The notes under the pieces: model-generated
Databases searched by the model: none
Told to the model about the DNA's origin: nothing
The model's input: only the letters and a program-made list of their open reading frames with translations
Position numbers and translations under genes: made by a program
Origin: Pseudomonas gingeri
GTDB taxonomy: Bacteria; Pseudomonadota; Gammaproteobacteria; Pseudomonadales; Pseudomonadaceae
Length of the DNA: 64,000 bases
NCBI RefSeq assembly: GCF_013386165.1
Contig: NZ_JACAOS010000015.1
Span: 721,155 to 785,154, forward strand
Reading direction: 5' to 3'
Shown here: positions 44,685 to 53,284 of the stretch, piece after piece
Layout: every line of letters starts with the position of its first letter
Numbering within the stretch: the first letter of the stretch is position 1

Positions 44685-45887
44685 ATGGGAAAACTAAATA
44701 CAAAGCAGATCGAAAACCTGTCTGAACCAGGCACCTACGAGGACGGAGATGGGCTGCGCCTGGTGGTAAAGGCCAGCGGGAAGAAGTCTTGGGTCTTACG
44801 GTTTCAGCTGGCCGGAAAACGCCGGGAGATGGGATTGGGTGGATTCCCCGACGTGAAGCTGAAGGACGCACGTTCTGAAGCGGTGATTCAACGACAGCTC
44901 CTTCAAAAGAAGATCGACCCTCTCGCTGAGCGCGAGGCCACACGTTTGGCAGTGGCCAAAGCAGTGCTCACCGAGCAAGCCAAAGCCATCACCTTCAAAT
45001 CCGTTGCCCTGGACTACATCGCGGCTCACCGCTCCGGCTGGAAAAACGCGAAGCACGCCCAACAATGGGAAAACACGTTAACGACCTACGCCTACCCCGT
45101 GCTGGAAAACTTAAGCGCCAAAGAGGTGACCACGGAGCACGTACTCAAAGTGCTCACCCCGATATGGCAGGTCAAGCCAGAAACGGCTTCTCGTGTCCGC
45201 AACAGAATGGAAATGGTGCTTGATGCCGCGAAGGTGAGGGGACTGCGAGAAGGCGAAAATCCAGCCCGGTGGCGTGGGCATCTCGACAAACTGCTGCCTC
45301 CGCGCTCCAAGGTTAAAACCGTGGTCCATCACCCGGCACTACCGTGGGTAGAGATGCCTGCGTTCATGAAAGAAATAAGTAAGCATGACGAGCTCAGCTA
45401 CAAAGCCATGCAGATGACCATCTTGACCGCGTGCAGAACAAACGAGGTTCTTGGAGCGACCTGGGACGAATTCGATCTAGAGAAGGGAGTATGGAAAATA
45501 CCGCCTCATCGGATGAAGGCTGCGAAGGAGCATCGCGTGCCATTGAGTCAAGCGGCTCTGGATCTACTCAATGGCTTAATCCGGATGCGTGGTAATTCCC
45601 ACGTATTTCCGGGGGCCCGGGAAGGCAAGCATCTATCCAACATGTCGATGCTCATGGGGCTTCGCCGCATGGGCCGCACTGATTTAACCATGCACGGCTT
45701 TCGATCCACGTTTCGCGACTGGGCGGCGGAGTCGACTCAATATACAAGAGAGGTCTGTGAACTGGCTTTGGCACATGTGCGGCAAGACAAGGTCGAGGCG
45801 GCCTATTTTCGCGGAGACTTGTTTGAGAAGCGTCAGGCCATGATGTCGGATTGGGCCGCATTCGTGACTCAGCCTTCCGGTGTGTAA
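44685..45887 (+). CDS. P4-type tyrosine recombinase / integrase
   Basis: The 400-residue protein has an N-terminal arm-binding domain of the DUF4102 type (GDGLRLVVKASGKKSWVLRF, about residues 20-40), a core-binding domain and a C-terminal catalytic domain. The catalytic residues are Arg in TACRTNEVLG, His-x-x-Arg in MHGFRSTFRDW, His in ALAHVRQDK and the Tyr nucleophile in EAAYFRGDLFEKR. It catalyses integration and excision at the tRNA-Ser end. It is transcribed away from the att tail. The hairpin at 45904 terminates it. Confidence 0.95.
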   Translation: MGKLNTKQIENLSEPGTYEDGDGLRLVVKASGKKSWVLRFQLAGKRREMGLGGFPDVKLKDARSEAVIQRQLLQKKIDPLAEREATRLAVAKAVLTEQAKAITFKSVALDYIAAHRSGWKNAKHAQQWENTLTTYAYPVLENLSAKEVTTEHVLKVLTPIWQVKPETASRVRNRMEMVLDAAKVRGLREGENPARWRGHLDKLLPPRSKVKTVVHHPALPWVEMPAFMKEISKHDELSYKAMQMTILTACRTNEVLGATWDEFDLEKGVWKIPPHRMKAAKEHRVPLSQAALDLLNGLIRMRGNSHVFPGAREGKHLSNMSMLMGLRRMGRTDLTMHGFRSTFRDWAAESTQYTREVCELALAHVRQDKVEAAYFRGDLFEKRQAMMSDWAAFVTQPSGV

Positions 45888-45903
45888 ATTGCCCACTCCA
45901 AGC

Positions 45904-45951
45904 CATCTCCTGCATCGACAAACGATGCAGGAGATGTTGGTTCTATTTTTT
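45904..45951 (+). terminator. Strong terminator after the integrase
   Basis: CATCTCCTGCATCG (45904-45917) and CGATGCAGGAGATG (45923-45936) form a perfect 14-bp stem with a five-base loop. A run of eight T (45944-45951) follows. Confidence 0.9.
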
Positions 45952-46292
45952 TTCCCAAACGATGGTTCCGCGCCTCAAGAACCTCATATTATTTCTAGCT
46001 TCATACGATCACACTCAGCCTACACCCTGCCCCATCCGCACTGGCTGCCCCCACGGCGACAGACCTTCCATGCCATTGAACGACGCTACCCCTTCCCGCT
46101 CCGAGCCATCTCGGCGCTTCAGCGTCGCACCTATGATGGATTGGACGCAGTGCTCTTCCAATGCCCCGGCCAGCTTGGCTCACATGCTTCACCGTCTCTG
46201 TTTTGTAGCAATTTCTAAGCAAGCCTCAATTACTGCCTGACAGGGGCACTACCGGTACTATGCTTGTGTTTTTCTTTAACGGAGTCGACACC
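45952..46292. other. Intergenic, no supported gene
   Basis: About 340 bp between the integrase terminator and the small gene at 46293. Frames on the plus strand (for example from 45880 or 45851) lack ribosome sites and recognisable content; they look accidental. Confidence 0.5.
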
Positions 46293-46508
46293 ATGCCGGG
46301 TGATTATTCACTGTCGGATGTGCTGGAGAGGATGTACACCAACCAGCTGGCCCTGGAAGCTGCTTTGATGGAGCTGACACTGCATGTCGAACAGCGGGGC
46401 GCGTCAGAGGTGGGGGATAATGTCCGTGGGGCGCTGCAAACGATTGGTGAAAACGCTGGCCATATCAAACAGGGCTTGGCCAGGCTCAGGGGTTCAGAGC
46501 TTAGCTAG
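46293..46508 (+). CDS. Small hypothetical protein
   Basis: The 71-residue product (starting MPGDYSLSDVLERMYTNQLA) is acidic and helical, with no membrane segment or cysteine. CGGAG is eight bases before ATG 46293; the frame also opens at 46260 without a site. I recall similar short proteins as conserved hypotheticals in pseudomonads. Its function is unknown; it lies between the integrase and the AAA ATPase. Confidence 0.65.
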   Translation: MPGDYSLSDVLERMYTNQLALEAALMELTLHVEQRGASEVGDNVRGALQTIGENAGHIKQGLARLRGSELS

Positions 46509-46819
46509 AGTTGAGTTATTTCCTAGCAAGTCTGCAACTGATTTTTGTAGAGCGTTTCAAAAATCTCAGTCCTCAGAGCTTGACCGCAATGAGCCAACCT
46601 CCTGCTCGGACCGAAACGATTTCTTAGTCAAGCAAGTATCGCCAACGTGGTCTATGGTCATTGTCAACTATAGTGAAAGCTAGTGAAGGTCACCGACGGC
46701 TAACAGATGACACGATCAGCAGCATACCAATGCACCACCGTCCGACGTTGTGGGTTAGCAATGACACCGAGCTTCATGGGCTAATCAGATATTGAATACA
46801 ATCGAATAAGGAAGTCCAG
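46509..46819. other. Intergenic region upstream of the AAA gene
   Basis: About 310 bp without a gene. AAGGAAG lies just before the AAA start at 46820, and the stretch is A+T-richer toward that end. No terminator was recognised. Confidence 0.5.
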
Positions 46820-48127
46820 ATGATAGATCCAGAAATCGGTTTTACCGCAGACGTTATACGAGACCCAGGCAGGTTCGTAGGTCGTACAGAGCTTATAAGG
46901 GATTGCGTATCAGCGCTGAATTCTCGCACTGGACTCATTGCGGTTTTTGGTAAAAGGGGCGTCGGCAAATCTTCTCTACTGCGACAGATTCAACAAATGG
47001 CGCTCGGAGATTATACCCTCGCAAAGCATGCCGGCTTGAGCCATTTGATCCCTCAGAAACCTAGAACTTACCTTACCGTTTATTACACTTGCGACTCGCT
47101 AATAGCAAATGGCAAGGAGTTACTTTCAAGATTATGCACTGACCAGAACATGGAAGACAGTCTTCTTAGGCTTATTCCAAATGACGGAAAAGAAATTATT
47201 GAGTTTACGCGAACAAAAGAGGTATCTGGAGGGGCAGACTTAAAGGTAGTAAACTGGGGAACAAAGGGCATTGAAAGCTCGAAATACGCCAAAGTAATTC
47301 CGTCAGACACGGTCCAGACATTTAGAAATTTTGTAGACTCAGTAGTAGTCCACCAAGTTCAAAAGCGAATGAAAAGGGACGGCCTTTTAATTATTCTTGA
47401 TGAATTTGATGTGGTTGAGGATAAAGACGGTTTAGGATCACTGATCAAATCACTAACCACACCAGAAATAAAATTTGCTGTATGTGGTATTGGTAGAGAC
47501 TTGAATGATCTCATACAAGATCATGCTTCAGTTGAAAGACTAATTGAACAAGGTGTTTTAGCTGTAAAACCAATGCCCGCAAGCGAATCGGAATCAATTA
47601 TCAATCGGGCAAGCGAGCTTTTTAAAGGTTCTATCCGCTTTGAGCCAGGCATTGCAGCAAAAATTGCAGACATTGGCCAAGGCTACCCTTATTTTGTTCA
47701 GTTAATTGGTAAGCAGTGCGTTAACGAGGCAAACTCTATAGGTACCTCTGTAATAGATCAGGGAGTCCTTACAAAAGTCCTCGAAGATCTACAGGCAGGA
47801 AAAGTTTTCCCTACTCTTGAATCAGCCTATCAACGCGCAATCGGCAACTCCCCCGACAGGCAGCTTTTACTACATTTACTCGCAGAGCAAGAATCAGAGC
47901 AAAGTTTATTTTCGGATGAGATCGGGCGCGTAGTCCTTAAGTCATCTAGGCAGGATGCGGAAGATCTAAATATTCAATATATCGACCAGCTTATTCCCAG
48001 GCTCATCGAAAAAAAATATGGTCCGGTACTTGAGCGCATCCCAGAGAGGCAAGGTATATACGAATTCGTGAATCCTGTTTTTCGCCAATATATAAAACTC
48101 CGACGCATTGAAGCAAACGCCAAATAA
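46820..48127 (+). CDS. AAA ATPase of the ORC1/STAND-like type, low-GC
   Basis: The 435-residue protein has an N-terminal box RFVGRTELI, Walker A GKRGVGKSS (residues 44-52), Walker B LLIILDEFD (189-197) and a sensor-like CGIGRDLND. It ends in a winged-helix-like region (YIDQLIPRLIEKKYG). The layout resembles ORC1/CDC6-like and small STAND ATPases of unknown function in prokaryotes. Its codon use is clearly lower in GC than the flanking chromosome, so it was transferred recently. A defence or regulatory role is possible, given the nearby SIR2 gene, but nothing in the sequence proves it. Confidence 0.8.
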   Translation: MIDPEIGFTADVIRDPGRFVGRTELIRDCVSALNSRTGLIAVFGKRGVGKSSLLRQIQQMALGDYTLAKHAGLSHLIPQKPRTYLTVYYTCDSLIANGKELLSRLCTDQNMEDSLLRLIPNDGKEIIEFTRTKEVSGGADLKVVNWGTKGIESSKYAKVIPSDTVQTFRNFVDSVVVHQVQKRMKRDGLLIILDEFDVVEDKDGLGSLIKSLTTPEIKFAVCGIGRDLNDLIQDHASVERLIEQGVLAVKPMPASESESIINRASELFKGSIRFEPGIAAKIADIGQGYPYFVQLIGKQCVNEANSIGTSVIDQGVLTKVLEDLQAGKVFPTLESAYQRAIGNSPDRQLLLHLLAEQESEQSLFSDEIGRVVLKSSRQDAEDLNIQYIDQLIPRLIEKKYGPVLERIPERQGIYEFVNPVFRQYIKLRRIEANAK

Positions 48128-48163
48128 TAGGAGTAACGACAAGGCAACAAGTATAATACAGCA

Positions 48164-48209
48164 TTGATTTTATTTGCTTTGCTTTCGCAAAGTACGACTA
48201 TAAAATCAA
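48164..48209 (+). terminator. Terminator after the AAA gene
   Basis: Outer arms TTGATTTTA (48164-48172) and TAAAATCAA (48201-48209) enclose an inner hairpin CTTTGC-TTTC-GCAAAG. It lies 37 bp after the stop and is A+T-rich, as is the gene. Confidence 0.6.
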
Positions 48210-48759
48210 CTCATTAGTTAAAGCTCGCGACGACGTTGCTCTTATCTTTGTGTATATGGCCATACCCCGATTGTGCTCGGGTATGCGGTGGCTTGGGCAG
48301 GGAACGCCCGTAGTTGCTGGCTGTAACGCCCGTTCTTGCCTGCTTGCAGAAATGCATAGTGGGCATTGAATGGCATGGTTTGGCGCATGGTTTGCCCAAT
48401 TTTTGCCCCATACTCGTGACCTGGATGGCCTGTCGCTAACCGAGGGATTCGAACCCCTTCTACTTATGCAGCCCCCCGGTATGGACCTTAGAACACAGTG
48501 ATTTCGATCACTACGCAAGGCGTATCCCGGCGCCTGCCGGTTCCGGTTCTACCCTAAATTTCGCCTCGATACCCGTCCCCTCTGAACCACTGTTGTGGGC
48601 TTTGAAAAGTCGGAGCGCAAGACCTGCACTGGCGTGGCCTGCTTTCCAACGAAGGGCTCTCGGAAATGGTCGAAAAATTAAAGGCTCGCGGCTTCCAAAA
48701 ATAAAAATTAGGCTATAGTAATTTTGACCAGTTTCGGTCGAACAGGGAAAGTCAACGAC
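48210..48759. other. Gene-free stretch with island-end remnants
   Basis: About 550 bp without a supported gene. It holds a tRNA T-arm-like sequence (48441-48459), neighbouring GCATGGTTTG repeats (48370-48395) and a perfect six-base hairpin with a TTCG loop (AGTGAT/ATCACT, 48498-48513). The A+T-rich end near 48700 is a likely promoter for the gene at 48760. Minus-strand frames here translate to low-complexity products. Confidence 0.5.
48441..48459 (-). other. tRNA T-arm-like remnant
   Basis: The minus strand reads AAGGGGTTCGAATCCCTCG, with the GTTCGAATC core of a tRNA T-arm (three G-C pairs and a G-T pair). No matching acceptor stem, anticodon arm or D-arm is found upstream, and no CCA follows. 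It could be the relic of a second attachment site. Confidence 0.5.
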
Positions 48760-49116
48760 ATGTCTACTACTCAAATTACGATAAATGCAAACTCTGCAAT
48801 AAACCTGACAAATATATCAGAAAGCGGCAGCGGGGCTACGCCGGTAAATCTGGCGACAGGCAAGTACGCAGTCACGCTGTCGGATGACACGATGAAATTT
48901 AATTCGGGCAGCAGCGTTTATATACAACAGGTTATTCTCTTCAATACGACCCCACTCAAGGATGGAAACTATGAAAAATGGTTCTATACGGTTAACACGT
49001 CGGAAGGTGCGGTAATTAAAGTTGACGGCGACTATCCTGTCTATGTTTTTATCGTAGATCAGATCCAAGTCAGCGATAACTCTGGAAGCGCGACGGTAAC
49101 GTTCACTCCAATTTAA
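48760..49116 (+). CDS. Small beta-rich hypothetical protein
   Basis: The 118-residue protein has no signal peptide, no cysteines and a pattern of alternating hydrophobic residues (GKYAVTLSDDTMKFNSGSSV, YVFIVDQIQVSDNSGSATVTF) typical of a beta-sandwich. The ending SDNSGSATVTF faintly recalls the C-terminal strand of PA-IL-type lectins, a resemblance too weak to name it. It lies 130 bp from the end of the convergent SIR2 gene. Its AGGGA is 11 bases before the ATG. Confidence 0.65.
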   Translation: MSTTQITINANSAINLTNISESGSGATPVNLATGKYAVTLSDDTMKFNSGSSVYIQQVILFNTTPLKDGNYEKWFYTVNTSEGAVIKVDGDYPVYVFIVDQIQVSDNSGSATVTFTPI

Positions 49117-49136
49117 AACTCGAAATAAATCGAAAA

Positions 49137-49160
49137 GGGGACTGTTTTATTTACAGCCCC
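49137..49160. terminator. Possible terminator between the small protein and SIR2 genes
   Basis: GGGGACTG and CAGCCCC flank an A+T-rich loop (TTTTATTTA), with one bulge. No T-run follows, so it is a weak candidate. Confidence 0.4.
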
Positions 49161-49243
49161 CTGCTCCAAGCTCCAAGCTCCAAAACGCCTGGCGCGGCAC
49201 GTTTGCTGATAACCTCGGCGTACCATAAAAACCGCGCCCTACT

Positions 49244-52200
49244 TCATTCTTCATTATACAGTCTAACCTCCGGTAGAGGGTCATTTTCTGCGCTAGCTAT
49301 GAGAGACTCCAGTTCAGGATAGTGCTCGCTGGCACTGGACGTTACGATGGCTCTAGCCAATCTGGCGCAGCCAGACCTAATTGCCGAAATGAAGACGACC
49401 TCTGTCGTGACGGAGTGTTGGGCGGCGTAATAAGTACCCTTGAAAAGATCGGGAAGGCACTCTGCCAACGTTGCGACGTACTCATTACTAAGCCAAGAAC
49501 GACTGACTAGGTCACGAGCCACTGCCAACAAGGGCGCTATCACAGTTGGCCGACCAGACTCTATGAGATAAATCAGTCGAGGTATAAATTTTTCAGCTGT
49601 CTCATCACTCCCCAACTCTTTAGCCTTGGCTACAGCGCGAGCAGCGTACGCAACATTATTCACGTCTTTTTCTTGAAGACCCTGCCTAATCGCTATGGCT
49701 AATTCATTTTTCAATTCAGGAAGATGCTGTGCGAGATAGCAGAGCGCCAAAGGTGTCGCGGGAAAACTTTCTTGAAAAGCGAATTCTTTGAATCGTAGCA
49801 CCAGATTTGAAGTCACTTGCTCCTTGCTCAGCCATGGCAGCACGCTCTTTGCTAGAACTTCCGCAACCAGTGGCCCAAGCGCAGATGGATCGGAAAAAAT
49901 CTTCACCAAGGACGAACCGTCGTCATCGGGCCGCCTCCAAACAACCAATTCATTGAAGCATGCAAGAGCTTGGTCCGGAGTGGGTGCCAATCTGTTGTCA
50001 CTAATTTGCGACGCGCAGATCAGTTTGTAAAGGTCTTCAGTTTGTAACGACAATGGAGTTTTATAGAGAGACTCCCTGACAAGTCGGTCAGTCTTTTCTC
50101 GATCAGGTGATGGTAGCAAGCTGAATATGTGAGGGTAAAAACTAGAGCTTGGCAGAGCGTCAAATTGGTTATCGGCACCATAAATCGCACTCGCCAAATA
50201 GGCATTCTCTTCCTCGCTAGTGAACCCTTCTGTAACCAGCGGCAAAAGACGGGCGATGGTTGGAGTACTAATATTCGGCTTTGAACTCGACTGGTTGAGC
50301 ATTTCCAACATTTCTGTCGAAATCCCCTCGACCGGGTGGGTTATTACTGGACGGGGTGAAATTGAAAGCTTCGCAATGGAGTCAATCATCTCGAAGATCC
50401 TCAATGTTACTCTTGGGTCATCTTTCCGCGGGCCAGGATGATGCACAATCAGTTCAGGCCAATCGGAGCTGCTTTTCTCACTCGCTAGCGGAAACTTCAG
50501 CACTTCTTCCAGCAATTCGCCCTGTTGACTGGTTGGAATGCTGGCGAGGCAATAATTCAACAAATTTCCATACGCCCTAAACATCCATACATGCCTTACA
50601 ACTCTGCGCTCCTCAAGACGAATTGCAAACCGGAAAGCCTCTTTAGCTTCTTCAGGCGTAGATCTGACAATTAGCCTGGCATACACCTCGATCATGACTC
50701 TCAGCTTTGAAACAACAAAAGTGGTGCTGGTTTTACTTGAGGAATATCTAGTTGAGAAATAGTTAATTGCATTGAGGCATAGCTGCCTCATTTCACGAGC
50801 TGTTTCCTCTGCTGCTGCCGCTACATTGACTCGTGAGAACATACGATTTAGGTTCTCCGAGGTATCAGTGGTGGCAAACCGCAGCGAAAGCCTCATACGG
50901 TCGTGCTCTGATAGCTCATCTAAGAAGGGAATTTTTTCGAACTGAGTTGAAAAAATGTTAACACCATTCCAAATTGGCAACAGCCCTGTTGAACGCATGA
51001 GGCCATCAGCAACCAAGAGCACATGGGTGCCATTGTTGAAGTGCACGGTTTTGGAATTATCTTTGTACTTGCCCACCTGAAAATATTGCTCAACTGATGT
51101 TTTTTTATCATTCTCGTCAAGGTGCTCTCTTACCCTCTCCTTGAGGTGTTCAATCTCGTCCCATGGATCACATTTCCATTTAGACAAGATGCTCTTGGGC
51201 AGAGAGTTAGACTTCGAGCCACTGAAAGCGTCGACAATCCGCGCCAATAGGTCTGCCCATGCAAGCCTCGATAAAATTTGTACTGAGTTCGGATTTTTTC
51301 GATACTGGTCGATTAGTTGAGCGTGGCTATCTTGGATTAGCTTGGTCGCTCTTTCAATCTCACCTAGCTCGGCGAGTATGCCAGACTTTTTCAACTTCCA
51401 TTCTGGTGAGTGCTCTGAAAGCTGAGTGGCATTGCTTTCCATCTCTGCGAAATTTAGATCGAGCCTGGCGCGGTTAACTTTAAAGTATGCTACCTCCGCA
51501 ATGACATCCGGCCAAAACTGTGTACGCGCTTCAATATGCGCAATGACTGCGTCTTCAAAATCTCTTAGTTCTTGCGACCCGCCAATAGACCAGCGAGCAG
51601 AGCTGAGCAATACCAAGGCAATCTCAAGCTGTTGCCTTATCGATAGATTCAAAGGCTCTTTGATAACTTGCAGGAGTGAACCCACTAGCCAACCTGGCAT
51701 CGCATCAAAAGTAATGCCGTGACGCCAAGATACTTCGTATAGAATTTTCTCGCGTAACTCCGGCGAACATGTGGCCAAAGCACTGGGATTTATATTCCTA
51801 GTTCCATATTGGCAGTGAAGAAAATATCGTAATTCATGCGGACAAACCATCCAGTGCGGGTAGCTTTTTCGATCGACTTCCATCACCGATGCTGCCTCTG
51901 CGAGTGAAAGACCTTCAATTGATTGCGGCCTCCACTCTGAGGCATGCGCGGGCTTAAGGTTATTCAGCGTGCTGAGAAACAGTTCGGTTGCTTGGAAATG
52001 TCGAAGACTGGCGTCGTCAAGGTGTTTAACAGCATCCCATAGGTCAATGGGCGCGACGTTAATTGATTCCAGATATTTTCTCTTAGCACCGGAGAGGTTC
52101 AGAGCGCCCACCAAGTACACTCTTCGCGATTGACTGTGCAAATGGTCTCGAACCCAACCGGTCCACTGTAAAAAATTAGGATCCTCACCAGAGAAACCTA

Positions 52201-52834
52201 GCAGACATAGCTCATTTTCGATGAATATTTGGCGAGAAAAGTTTACGAACGCGGCGTGAGTTTCAGGGTAGCGCCGGTAGTCTTCTTGAGTGAATATCAG
52301 CTCCTCGGTGACGTTGACCGTTCCATGAAGCTTGGTGATTCTGGGTGGGGCAACAGCTGCCAAGTCAGTTTGCTTTGTCACGGTGCTGTAAATAGGTACA
52401 TGTACACGTTCACTGGCGCGCTCTAGAAGAGTATCCCAATTAGTCGTCAAAACATCGGACCAAGGAAGTTCCAACAGTCTATTGTGTAATTCACCCGGCG
52501 ACCAAGCTAAGTCATCGATCTCAGCTCTGATGAGGTCATTGAGTGTTTGCTGTCCAAATTGCGCCTTGTACAACTCCGCCAAGCGAAGCGGGTCTAGATA
52601 TGCTAAATTAGGGTCGCTAGGATCCAATTCCGACGCCAGCCTTCTTGAAAAATCCATCCAGAGCGGCATCAGTCGTGTGGTTTCGCCACTTTGTGCAGCG
52701 CACCGGCTAAATCCTGCGCCGACCATCACTGCGGCCCCTCGATACGAGGAGTCCTGACGCCACAGTACTCCTGCTAACTTCTTCAGCGCAGGATAATCTT
52801 GGAGCGCTTTTACTTTTTGTTCAGCAAATTCCAT
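49244..52834 (-). CDS. Large SIR2-domain protein, probable anti-phage NADase (DSR-like)
   Basis: From ATG 52834 the protein has 1196 residues. The first 300 form a SIR2 domain with GAGFS (39-43), TTNWD (130-134), KLHG (168-171) and GFSGEDPNF (213-221), so the catalytic Asn132 and His170 are present. The remaining 900 residues are helical, repeat-like and without further motifs I recognise. Large proteins of this plan (SIR2 plus long helical C-terminus) are the defence-associated sirtuins, which deplete NAD+ upon phage infection. That function is inferred. The frame also opens at 53020, but this would add an unrelated tail. The gene is low in GC compared with the chromosome. Confidence 0.85.
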   Translation of the reverse strand: MEFAEQKVKALQDYPALKKLAGVLWRQDSSYRGAAVMVGAGFSRCAAQSGETTRLMPLWMDFSRRLASELDPSDPNLAYLDPLRLAELYKAQFGQQTLNDLIRAEIDDLAWSPGELHNRLLELPWSDVLTTNWDTLLERASERVHVPIYSTVTKQTDLAAVAPPRITKLHGTVNVTEELIFTQEDYRRYPETHAAFVNFSRQIFIENELCLLGFSGEDPNFLQWTGWVRDHLHSQSRRVYLVGALNLSGAKRKYLESINVAPIDLWDAVKHLDDASLRHFQATELFLSTLNNLKPAHASEWRPQSIEGLSLAEAASVMEVDRKSYPHWMVCPHELRYFLHCQYGTRNINPSALATCSPELREKILYEVSWRHGITFDAMPGWLVGSLLQVIKEPLNLSIRQQLEIALVLLSSARWSIGGSQELRDFEDAVIAHIEARTQFWPDVIAEVAYFKVNRARLDLNFAEMESNATQLSEHSPEWKLKKSGILAELGEIERATKLIQDSHAQLIDQYRKNPNSVQILSRLAWADLLARIVDAFSGSKSNSLPKSILSKWKCDPWDEIEHLKERVREHLDENDKKTSVEQYFQVGKYKDNSKTVHFNNGTHVLLVADGLMRSTGLLPIWNGVNIFSTQFEKIPFLDELSEHDRMRLSLRFATTDTSENLNRMFSRVNVAAAAEETAREMRQLCLNAINYFSTRYSSSKTSTTFVVSKLRVMIEVYARLIVRSTPEEAKEAFRFAIRLEERRVVRHVWMFRAYGNLLNYCLASIPTSQQGELLEEVLKFPLASEKSSSDWPELIVHHPGPRKDDPRVTLRIFEMIDSIAKLSISPRPVITHPVEGISTEMLEMLNQSSSKPNISTPTIARLLPLVTEGFTSEEENAYLASAIYGADNQFDALPSSSFYPHIFSLLPSPDREKTDRLVRESLYKTPLSLQTEDLYKLICASQISDNRLAPTPDQALACFNELVVWRRPDDDGSSLVKIFSDPSALGPLVAEVLAKSVLPWLSKEQVTSNLVLRFKEFAFQESFPATPLALCYLAQHLPELKNELAIAIRQGLQEKDVNNVAYAARAVAKAKELGSDETAEKFIPRLIYLIESGRPTVIAPLLAVARDLVSRSWLSNEYVATLAECLPDLFKGTYYAAQHSVTTEVVFISAIRSGCARLARAIVTSSASEHYPELESLIASAENDPLPEVRLYNEE

Positions 52835-53044
52835 AAATGAACGTCCGTCCGAGGCAAGTTTCTGGTGCGATAGCGTAAGGCCATCGTACTCGACCCTCGT
52901 TTGGTTCTCCAGACGTTGCAAGGTGTGACGCTTAGTACACGGAGTCGCAGGTCGAAGCTTGGGATGCTTCACTATTGGCAGCTTGAAGAGTGCGTGGGCG
53001 GGAGTTTGCAGGAACGCCAATGGCCGTATATGGACTCCTCCTCA

Positions 53045-53284
53045 TTGCAAGCCTCCTTTGCTTTGGCGCCCGTGCCGACTGCACACGTATATTCGGCCTC
53101 TGACTTCGGCATCGATTCGATGCAGGGCCATGATGGGCTATTCGCGCGTCGGCTCCCAATCGCTTCTACGTGCTTTACGCACCTGGACATTAGAGGGTTT
53201 TGCCGACGCCGGTTCGACCGGTTTGCCATTGTTCGGGTTGCTTCGCAATCGTGGTGTAGAGGTGTTTCTCCTTGGATCAATGGG
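53045..53284 (-). ncRNA. Probable guide (seek/bridge) RNA region of the IS1111 element
   Basis: The 240 bp between the transposase stop and the terminal repeat is the place where IS1111-group elements encode their guide RNA. The sequence is GC-rich with several short dyads (for example CAATGG/CCATTG). I infer presence from position; no secondary structure was calculated. Confidence 0.45.

Noticed and set aside
45851..46240. Plus-strand frames after the integrase
   Set aside because: No ribosome site. They overlap the integrase end and its terminator and show no protein-like pattern.
48198..48518. Minus-strand frames of 65-106 codons in the island
   Set aside because: They cross terminator and tRNA-like sequence, lack ribosome sites and have no family features.
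48421..48540. A complete tRNA gene on the minus strand
   Set aside because: Only the T-arm is convincing. No complementary acceptor strand, D-arm or anticodon arm could be placed upstream.
49163..49185. Short tandem CCAAGCTCCAAGCTCCAA repeat downstream of SIR2
   Set aside because: It has only two to three units of seven bases and no association with a gene; it is probably trivial.
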